NCBI GenBank assembly: GCA_019322805.1
Contig: JAHWIC010000001.1
Location: forward strand, 1-64,000
Reading direction: 5' to 3'
Origin: Candidatus Woesearchaeota archaeon
Lineage (GTDB): Archaea; Nanobdellota; Nanobdellia; Woesearchaeales; JAHWIC01
Length of the DNA stretch: 64,000 nt
The position numbers and the translations under genes are program-made. The notes beneath the pieces were generated by a model. It made no database searches. It had not been told where the DNA came from and saw only the letters and a list, made by a program, of their open reading frames with translations. This document shows positions 58,076-64,000 of this stretch, one piece after another; position 1 is the first letter of the stretch; every line of letters starts with the position of its first letter.

Positions 58076-59299
58076 TTATAGGAAAGACGTAAGTTTTCTC
58101 TGTGTTTTTATGTTCTTTAGGAGTAGGCTTTTGTTTAATAAGTTATCTAAATCATAGTTGAACTTCTTTTTTATTAAGTTCCTTGCATACTTCAGCATTA
58201 ATTCCCTTGACGAAAACTGCATTGGGTTTCGCAGAGCTTTTCTTGCTGCTTCTCTAGTGACCCAAACACCAAGAGGCATTGCATATTCTCCTGTTATAAA
58301 TCTTAAAGCTAAAAAAGAGCCCTGCCTTTTTAATTGAGCTAATTTTTCAAGTATTGCCATTCTAACAGAATAATAACCGCCAGCACAGTTCTCTGCATAG
58401 TCTTTGCGTCCATTATAGCCTTCATAATCAGTCATATAAACTATCTCATCATTAACATTCCAGCTTGCTTTAGGCAGATAAGTCTCAAAAAGCTCGTAAC
58501 TCCATGGCTCTGGGAATGCAAGAAGCAGATAATAATTGCCCAAATAGCTTCCAAAGAATGCTGTATAATCCAGTTCTGGAAATTGATGGACTTTAGGCAT
58601 TAGCCTTTTTGCAATCGCATCATCTATTGCCGTAATTGACCAACGAGTTGGAACTAATTTACGGCTTTTGTTCACACCCAATATACCAATACTCAATAAT
58701 TTAGTCAGAAAGTTCTCATCAAAATCATTATCATAAAGGTAAGATATAGCATCCATTGCCTTAAAGTCTGTATCGCTGACAACCTTGTCGACCTTATAGG
58801 GAATTTTTGGATTAGAGGTTATTTCTGCCTTCTTTAATTTTGCATTTGGCCCCATTGGAGCTGTATACGGGTCTGTACTTAACCTAAACCTTGGCTTTGT
58901 ATCTAAATTAATTTCAACGTCAACTGGTCTAGAAGCCATTCCAACCTCCTGGCTTATCTCAAGTAGCTTGTTTCTGTCTCTAATGTCAGCCTTAAATCTT
59001 GAGTTTACCAGCTCACTCCTAAAATTTGCAATACGAATAATATCAAAATTTTCCTTAGACCAATATCTTGGAGCATCGTAAAGCCATGCATCATCTTTTC
59101 TGTCCTGTAAAGATAATATGCCTACGTTTATGTTGGGGTAGCCATACCTTCCAACAAAAGGTGTTGGTGCTGAGCCATAGAAATCTTCCTTGCCAAGACC
59201 TTCTTTGACCTTGACTGCTGCCTTTGACTTGGCAATTAAAGGACAGAAACTTCTACCGCAAAAACCTCTTCCTTTGCACTTAAGGCATCTAATTTGCAT
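58076..59299 (-). CDS. nreA: NreA-family DNA repair protein
   Basis: The 407-residue protein belongs to the archaeal Nre family, which acts in DNA repair with PCNA. The N-terminal zinc motif is C5, C8, C14 and C19 in CLKCKGRGFCGRSFCPL, followed by the conserved FYGSAPTPFVGRYGYP and VGILSL. ENCAGGYYSVRMAILE and LALRFITGEYAMPLGVWVTREA lie in the C-terminal half. The last eight residues QRKLTSFL are a PIP-type motif (Q-x-x-L-x-x-F-L) for PCNA binding. It heads an operon with the HEPN-like and hydrolase genes. Confidence 0.93.
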   Translation of the reverse strand: MQIRCLKCKGRGFCGRSFCPLIAKSKAAVKVKEGLGKEDFYGSAPTPFVGRYGYPNINVGILSLQDRKDDAWLYDAPRYWSKENFDIIRIANFRSELVNSRFKADIRDRNKLLEISQEVGMASRPVDVEINLDTKPRFRLSTDPYTAPMGPNAKLKKAEITSNPKIPYKVDKVVSDTDFKAMDAISYLYDNDFDENFLTKLLSIGILGVNKSRKLVPTRWSITAIDDAIAKRLMPKVHQFPELDYTAFFGSYLGNYYLLLAFPEPWSYELFETYLPKASWNVNDEIVYMTDYEGYNGRKDYAENCAGGYYSVRMAILEKLAQLKRQGSFLALRFITGEYAMPLGVWVTREAARKALRNPMQFSSRELMLKYARNLIKKKFNYDLDNLLNKSLLLKNIKTQRKLTSFL

Positions 59300-59388
59300 A
59301 TGGGCTTAAAATATTTCAAGGATTAAATAGTTTTCTAATCAACAAATCAATAATTAAAAATCAATGAAAAATATCATTAGAAAAATAA

Positions 59389-59513
59389 AAATAAATCTGA
59401 TTTTTGCTTTATGTCTCATTTAAAGCAAAAATCCTCTGCAGTGTTTCTTAAAGAACCAGAATAAGATGAAAATTCCTGTATAGTGGTTGTGAAAGGAATT
59501 TTCAGATTTATTT
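59389..59513. repeat. Family I cloverleaf palindromic element, copy D
   Basis: Outer stem aaataaatctga (59389-59400) pairs with tcagatttattt (59502-59513). Arm 1 is gatttttgcttta/taaagcaaaaatc (59399-59411 and 59421-59433). Arm 3 is gaaaattcct/aggaattttc (59468-59477 and 59494-59503). Arm 2 is degraded, leaving only ttctt/aagaa-type pairing. It fills the gap between nreA and the DUF362 gene. Confidence 0.9.
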
Positions 59514-59601
59514 GTTCTCTAATGATTTTGCCATATTGATTATTTCAATAGCTCTTAAGCAAAGGATAAACTTATAAACATAAATAAACAACATTTTTAG
59601 T

Positions 59602-60555
59602 ATGCTATTTTCAGAATCAGAGAAAGAATTCATAGAAAAAGTAAAGCCTGAACTTAAAATATTCAAATCAGGAGAGAAAATAGCTGTAAAACTGCACATG
59701 GGAGAGCGCGGAAACAAGACTTATCTTAAGCCAGGCTTTGTAAAACAGATTATTTCTATTCTAAATGAGAATAAATGCAAGCCTTTTCTCTTTGACAGCC
59801 CTGCAATGTATGTTGGCGGCAGAGACACGCCAAAAAAATACCTAAAGACAGCAGCTGGGAACGGCTTTACAGAAGAAAGCATTGGCTGCCCAATAATTAT
59901 TTCAGAAGAGCATAAGGCTGTAAAGACAAAGCACCTAAATGCTGAGGTATGCAATCCTATTGTAGAAGCTGATGGAATGCTCGTTCTTACGCATGTAAAA
60001 GGCCATTCGTGCTCTGGGGTTGGGGGAGCAATAAAAAACCTGGGGATGGGTGGTGTTTCAAGGAAAACAAAGAGAGATATTCATAATTTTGCAAAACCAG
60101 TGCTTGTAAGAGAATGTATTAATTGTAAAGCATGCATTAAAGCGTGTCCTGAAGGTACAATAAAAGAAGGAAAAGATAAAATAAAGATTGATTATGATGG
60201 CTGTTGGGGGTGTAATGTGTGCGTTTATGCATGTCCGCAAAAAGCATTAAAGCCAAAAATAGCATTATTTGATGCTTTGCTTGCAGAAGGAGCTTTTGCT
60301 GTTGTTTCGAACGTAAAGAAAGCGTATTACATCAATGCCCTTAAAGAGATTGCAAAATTCTGCGACTGTATGGCTGATAACGGCCCAATAATTTGCGATG
60401 ATGTTGGCTACTTAGCTTCTGAAAACATAATTGAAATTGAAAAAGAATCCCTTGATTTAATAAACAGAAAGGCAGGGAAGAATATCTTCTTAGAAATACA
60501 CAAGAAAGATCCATGTGGGCAGGTGGATGAAATGGAAAACTTATTAAAAAGATAA
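59602..60555 (+). CDS. DUF362 domain protein with a 2[4Fe-4S] ferredoxin insert
   Basis: The 317-residue protein has the DUF362 core (KIAVKLHMGERGNKTYLKP and FLFDSPAMYVGGRDTPK, then LTHVKGHSCSGVGGAIKNLGMG) with two ferredoxin motifs at about residues 172-214: CINCKACIKACPEG and CWGCNVCVYACPQ. These ligate two [4Fe-4S] clusters. Electron transfer is likely, but the reaction is unknown. A TATA-like ataaac box around 59576 gives a leaderless start. Confidence 0.9.
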   Translation: MLFSESEKEFIEKVKPELKIFKSGEKIAVKLHMGERGNKTYLKPGFVKQIISILNENKCKPFLFDSPAMYVGGRDTPKKYLKTAAGNGFTEESIGCPIIISEEHKAVKTKHLNAEVCNPIVEADGMLVLTHVKGHSCSGVGGAIKNLGMGGVSRKTKRDIHNFAKPVLVRECINCKACIKACPEGTIKEGKDKIKIDYDGCWGCNVCVYACPQKALKPKIALFDALLAEGAFAVVSNVKKAYYINALKEIAKFCDCMADNGPIICDDVGYLASENIIEIEKESLDLINRKAGKNIFLEIHKKDPCGQVDEMENLLKR

Positions 60556-60572
60556 GAAAGCCGATAATCAAG

Positions 60573-61604
60573 ATGGGATTAACACCAAGCCAGGTAAAAC
60601 AAATAAGGGAAGAGTTAGTTACTTGCAAGAACCCTTTGTTCTTTTTTCATGATGACCCAGATGGTTTATGTTCATTCTTATTATTATATAAATATATCAG
60701 AGAAGGTTATGGCGTTGTTGTTAAGAGTGTTCCAAGGGTTGATGAGAAATTCCTAAGAAAAGTGCAGGAATATCAGCCAGATAAGGTTTTCATTTTAGAT
60801 ATTGCTATTGTTGACCAATATTTTATAGACCAGGTAAAGGTTCCTATAATATGGATTGACCATCACGAGCCTTTAGATAGGAACAAAGTGAAATATTTCA
60901 ATCCGCGCATTAAAAACCCAAAAGATAATTTTCCTGCAACATACCTGTGCCACCAGATAACAGAAAAAGACCTGTGGATAGCAATGGCTGGCTGCATTGG
61001 TGACTGGTTTGTTCCTGATTTCTACAATGAATTTGTCAAAGCATACCCCAAATTAATTGATAAAAAGACAAAAAACCCTCCAGAGATCTTGTTTGGCACA
61101 GAACTTGGTAAATTATCAAGGATCATGTCATTTATCCTCAAAGGAAAGACAGGAGAGGTTATGAAATGCGTTAAGATCATGACAAGAATAGGAGATCCTT
61201 ATGAAATACTCGAACAAAAAACACCAAGAGGAAAGTTTATCTACCACAGATATGAAAAAATGAATGAAAAATATGAGAGATTATTGAAAACTGCTATTAA
61301 AGAAGCCAGCAAGGATAAGTTATTGGTGTTTACTTACAGCGAAAAAGAGATGAGTTTTACTGGTGACTTGGCTAATGAGCTGCTTTACAGATATCCAAAC
61401 AAAATAATTGTGGCTGGAAGGGAAAAAGGTGATGAAATACGCATGAGTCTTAGAGCATCAAGGGCTTTATTGCCTCCGATACTTCAAAAAGCTTTGCTGC
61501 ATGTTAGCGGTTATGGCGGAGGCCATGAGCATGCCTGCGGTGCTTGTGTAAAAAAGGACGATTTTAAGGAGTTTTTAGAGATTCTGAGGAAGGAGACGGG
61601 TTAA
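60573..61604 (+). CDS. DHH-family phosphoesterase, RecJ-like
   Basis: The 343-residue protein has FFHDDPDGLCSFLLLY near residues 24-39 (the DxD motif), KVFILDIAIVDQ near 72, IWIDHHEPLD near 92 (DHH) and GCIGDWFVPD near 134. The DHHA1 end reads GYGGGHEHACGACVK near residue 315. It is shorter than GAN at 20309 and belongs to another archaeal DHH branch (nuclease or nanoRNase-like). It follows the DUF362 gene after 17 bases and precedes the tRNA-Gly gene. Confidence 0.85.
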   Translation: MGLTPSQVKQIREELVTCKNPLFFFHDDPDGLCSFLLLYKYIREGYGVVVKSVPRVDEKFLRKVQEYQPDKVFILDIAIVDQYFIDQVKVPIIWIDHHEPLDRNKVKYFNPRIKNPKDNFPATYLCHQITEKDLWIAMAGCIGDWFVPDFYNEFVKAYPKLIDKKTKNPPEILFGTELGKLSRIMSFILKGKTGEVMKCVKIMTRIGDPYEILEQKTPRGKFIYHRYEKMNEKYERLLKTAIKEASKDKLLVFTYSEKEMSFTGDLANELLYRYPNKIIVAGREKGDEIRMSLRASRALLPPILQKALLHVSGYGGGHEHACGACVKKDDFKEFLEILRKETG

Positions 61605-61606
61605 TT

Positions 61607-61614
61607 TTATATAT
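61607..61614 (+). promoter_or_regulatory. TATA box of the tRNA-Gly gene
   Basis: tttatata is centred about 28 bases before the first base of the tRNA gene. It overlaps the 3' end of the spacer after the DHH gene. Confidence 0.6.
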
Positions 61615-61638
61615 AGGAATAGAGTTCTAATGAATTAT

Positions 61639-61779
61639 GCGTCGGTGGTCTAATGGTTGCGGCTGGTTACAGCCGCCATAAATGACAACGGCCTTCCACT
61701 AGGAAACTAGAAGCAAGCCGTTTATCCGAGCGATTTTAAGCTGAGCTTAAATCCGGAAATTCGAATCTCGGCCGACGCA
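61639..61779 (+). tRNA. tRNA-Gly (UCC) interrupted by three insertions
   Basis: GCGTCGG (61639-61645) pairs with CCGACGC (61772-61778), then discriminator A. The D stem is GTC (61648-61650)/GAC (61684-61686); anticodon stem ACGGC (61688-61692)/GCCGT (61717-61721); anticodon TCC at 61695-61697. The T arm is CCGAG (61726-61730), TTCGAAT (61760-61766), CTCGG. Removing about 24 nt from the D-loop (61658-61681, hairpin GCGGCTG/CAGCCGC), 17 nt at the canonical 37/38 site (61699-61715, CTAG GAAA CTAG) and 29 nt between T-stem and T-loop (61731-61759, hairpin gattttaagc/gcttaaatc) gives a normal 71-nt tRNA. CCA is not encoded. Confidence 0.9.
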
Positions 61780-61786
61780 CTCTTTT

Positions 61787-62182
61787 TTAAGAACTTCTAT
61801 TTATATACCTAAATAAGGAGTAGTTTCTAGGAAATTTGAGTACAGAACACTGATAATAAACATCAAGTGCCATATGAAATAAAACACCAAGTGTAAACAT
61901 AAGGCCCTCAAACGAGAAGAATGATAAAATGACTATAAGTGAGATAAATTCTCCTGTGTGGAATATGCACATCGATTCTTCAGCAAATTTTTTTGGGTGC
62001 CTTATCCAAAGGTTATGAATCTTAATCAGATTAAATTTTCTGTATCTTATTGCATAATACAAGTAATGGTCTGCATCTATTAGTACAGCTCCAATAATAA
62101 AATAAAGAACATTCAGCTTGACAAAGGGGTAGAGGATTATAGAAATTATCACAGCTGAGATAACGTGGTCTTTTATATGCAT
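61787..62182 (-). CDS. YdjM/DUF457-like membrane-bound metal hydrolase
   Basis: The 131-residue protein has about four hydrophobic segments (residues 6-24, 22-36, 79-95 and 98-112) and conserved acidic/His positions: MHIKDHVISA at the start, GAVLIDADHYLYYAIRY near residue 31, and FHTGEF and HMALDVYYQ. These recall the DUF457/YdjM family of membrane-bound zinc hydrolase-like proteins. The ATG directly follows the SMC stop codon, so it is in an operon with smc. The substrate is unknown. Confidence 0.7.
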   Translation of the reverse strand: MHIKDHVISAVIISIILYPFVKLNVLYFIIGAVLIDADHYLYYAIRYRKFNLIKIHNLWIRHPKKFAEESMCIFHTGEFISLIVILSFFSFEGLMFTLGVLFHMALDVYYQCSVLKFPRNYSLFRYINRSS

Positions 62183-64000
62183 CTAAACCCTCAAAGAAAC
62201 AACATTGCTTATTCCGTGCTCATTCATTGAGATGCCATAAAGCAGGTCTGCTTCATTTATAATGTGGTCATTATGAGATATCATAAGGTATTGAGCTTTA
62301 TTTGAATATTTACTTATCAGTTTTGCAAGTTTCTCTGAGTTGTGCTTGTCAAGCGCTGCATCAACCTCATCAAGAACATAGAATGAGGCAGGCTCATGCT
62401 CTTGAATTGCAAAGATGAATGCAAGGGCTGTTAATGTTTTTTCTCCTCCTGATAATGACCTTATATCAAGGAATTTATTGCCTGAAATCTTAACCTTAAC
62501 CCTTAAACCAGCTTCAAACGGATCTTCCTTATTCTCAAGCTCAAGCAATGCCTCTCCTTTGGTTGATAAGGCTGAGAATATCTCCTTAAACTTTTGGGTT
62601 ACGATATCAAAGGTGTTAATGAACAGCTCCTTTTTCTTGGAATCTATTTCCTGCATCATCTGCTCAACATCTTCCTTTTCTTTTGCCAGGCTTCCTTTTT
62701 TCTCGATAAGGCTGTTATATTCTTTTTCAACATCTTCATAGATCTCCAAAGCGCGCATGTTAACACTTCCAATTGACTCCCTTAATCTCTCGAATTTGTT
62801 TATCTCTTTTGTTAGCTGCTCTTCAGTTTTTGTTGTATCAATCTCAATACCTTCATACTGCTGGAATTCCTGCTGCAATCCTGCCAACTGGGAATTAATC
62901 TCTGCACGCTTAATAGACAAAGTATTGCCTTTTATCTCTATTTCTCGAGCCACTGCCTGTTTTTCATTGACTTTAAGCTCAAGTTCCTTTATCCCTTCAT
63001 TTATCTTTGACCTGTCTGAGAATAAGCCCTTGAACTTTGAATAAAACTCCCGAGCATTCTGCTCTTTTTCCACTAATAAATCTGATTCTTTCTTTATCTT
63101 TGCTGAAAGCTCGGATATCTCGTTTTTGAAGTCCTCTTCCTCTTTTTCAATCTGTTTTAGAATCTCAGTCTCTATCTTCTCTTTTTCAGGAGCAAGCATT
63201 TCTTTTATTTGAGTATCTGAGTGCTTAACCTGTGAATCAAGCTGCATAATCTCCTGCTCAATCTCTTTTATCTTCTCCTCAAATGTGGTTATCTCAGCTA
63301 CAAGCGCAGGATCCCTAAATTGGCTTAGTTTTCCACGTAGCTCTTGCTTTTCAATCTTAAGATCGGTAAGTTCTTTATTGCACGAACCTATCTTGTTCTG
63401 GACAGCCTGAATATCATCCTCAGCTTTCTGCAGCTCTTTGTTTAGCTCGTCTTTTTGCTGCTTTGAAACCTCGAGGTCAGTCGGCTCTAGATGCATGCTC
63501 TTCTCAAGCTTTATTATCTCCCCCTCAAGATTAGCCTTTTTATTTCTAAGTTCAGTTATTGTGGCTTCGTTTTCCTCTCTGTGTTTCTCTAACGTGCTGA
63601 CGATATTATTTTTCTCAGCTATTTTTTCCTTAACCTTGTTTAGTTCCTTGGTTAGTTCGCTTCCTTTAAAGCCTATACCTTTGATTTTTCTATAGCCGCC
63701 CTGCATTACTCCGCTAAACTCTGCTAAATCACCATCAAGAGTAACCATCTTTGCCTTGCCAATACCAATACGACGAGCAACATCAATATCATCAACAACT
63801 AGGGTATTGGCAAAAATATAAGAAAATGCTTTTTTGAATTGATTGTCGTAAGAAATCAGATCCAACGCAAACCCATGGCAGCCTCTTGACTTTGCAAGTT
63901 CTTTTAACTCAGGACTTGCTTCTTTTGATTTTATCTTGCTTAATGGCAGGAATGTTGCTGTGCCATACTTATTCTGTTTAAGATACTTTATACATTCTGC
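62183..64000 (-). CDS. smc: SMC chromosome segregation protein, C-terminal two-thirds
   Basis: The right edge cuts this gene. The visible part, about 605 residues, starts in the hinge domain (KYGTATFLPLSKIK, then GCHGFALDLIS, then VDDIDVARRIGIG and GGYRKIKGIGF), continues through a long coiled coil (about 380 residues) and ends with the ATPase head: LSGGEKTLTALAFIFAIQ (signature motif), FYVLDEVDAALDKHNSEKLA (Walker B) and YLMISHNDHII. SMC dimers organise and segregate the chromosome. The N-terminal Walker A head lies outside the window. A small membrane hydrolase-like gene follows directly. Confidence 0.95.
   Translation of the reverse strand, partial: AECIKYLKQNKYGTATFLPLSKIKSKEASPELKELAKSRGCHGFALDLISYDNQFKKAFSYIFANTLVVDDIDVARRIGIGKAKMVTLDGDLAEFSGVMQGGYRKIKGIGFKGSELTKELNKVKEKIAEKNNIVSTLEKHREENEATITELRNKKANLEGEIIKLEKSMHLEPTDLEVSKQQKDELNKELQKAEDDIQAVQNKIGSCNKELTDLKIEKQELRGKLSQFRDPALVAEITTFEEKIKEIEQEIMQLDSQVKHSDTQIKEMLAPEKEKIETEILKQIEKEEEDFKNEISELSAKIKKESDLLVEKEQNAREFYSKFKGLFSDRSKINEGIKELELKVNEKQAVAREIEIKGNTLSIKRAEINSQLAGLQQEFQQYEGIEIDTTKTEEQLTKEINKFERLRESIGSVNMRALEIYEDVEKEYNSLIEKKGSLAKEKEDVEQMMQEIDSKKKELFINTFDIVTQKFKEIFSALSTKGEALLELENKEDPFEAGLRVKVKISGNKFLDIRSLSGGEKTLTALAFIFAIQEHEPASFYVLDEVDAALDKHNSEKLAKLISKYSNKAQYLMISHNDHIINEADLLYGISMNEHGISNVVSLRV

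Noticed and set aside
32496..59602. Regular 11-14 kb spacing of family I copies as a periodic chromosome feature
   Set aside because: Only four copies are visible and the intervals (about 11.2, 12.0 and 13.9 kb) are not equal, so periodicity cannot be supported.

Overview
The window is a 64 kb piece of an AT-rich archaeal chromosome. The archaeal markers include RNA polymerase subunit L, replication factor C large subunit, archaeal-type alanyl-, valyl- and glycyl-tRNA synthetases, NreA, XPD, AMMECR1, archaeal XerA, a FlaJ/GspF-type pilus platform and TrmB. Most promoters are a TATA box about 25 bases before a leaderless or nearly leaderless ATG. The short pilin with an EFLLTYGW-type N-terminus, the many one- or two-helix Cys-containing proteins and the low GC suggest a DPANN lineage of the Woesearchaeota/Pacearchaeota type. 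That placement is inference.

Layout. 0-12.6 kb: pilus platform, tRNA-Phe, pilin-like protein, OB-fold protein, two surface-glycan type genes, GlyRS, RfcL and ValRS. 12.6-17.3 kb: an accessory island with XerA, an HNH protein, a small orphan gene between inverted repeats, two coiled-coil winged-helix proteins, an 11-bp iteron array and about 0.9 kb of very AT-rich non-coding DNA. 17.3-29 kb: housekeeping and repair (RNA methylase, RpoL, AMMECR1, UppS, GAN/RecJ-like nuclease, XPD, HD hydrolase, endonuclease V, ThiI). 28.7-37 kb: surface and membrane proteins, an adenylate-forming ligase, a peptidase and several orphans. 37.5-39.6 kb: MBL hydrolase, CspA, RsuA-type pseudouridine synthase. 39.7-44.6 kb: membrane proteins and a potassium-channel operon. 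44.6-51.5 kb: SagB-like lipoprotein, a 1007-residue orphan and AlaRS. 51.5-59.3 kb: MgtC, TrmB facing an acyltransferase/acyl-CoA-synthetase fusion, hydrolases, a HEPN-like protein and NreA. 59.6-64 kb: DUF362 ferredoxin, DHH nuclease, tRNA-Gly, and SMC cut by the right edge.

Main points of interest. (1) The potassium-channel operon encodes a voltage-sensor-like protein and an MthK-like pore plus RCK protein in two frames. The first frame ends on a canonical -1 slippery heptamer (A_AAA_AAG) two codons before its stop, so frameshifting would give one BK-like channel; a 7TM-DUF835-RCK protein follows. (2) Both tRNA genes, Phe(GAA) and Gly(UCC), carry three insertions each, most at non-canonical positions. 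(3) A 130-240 bp palindromic element that folds as a closed three-arm cloverleaf is present four times, at 22.2, 33.4, 45.4 and 59.4 kb. (4) An 11-bp iteron with consensus GGACTAT recurs in helical phase at 16.35 kb and, with the same architecture, at 26.38 kb. (5) A second structured repeat family, large inverted repeats and a candidate structured RNA occupy most other intergenic gaps.
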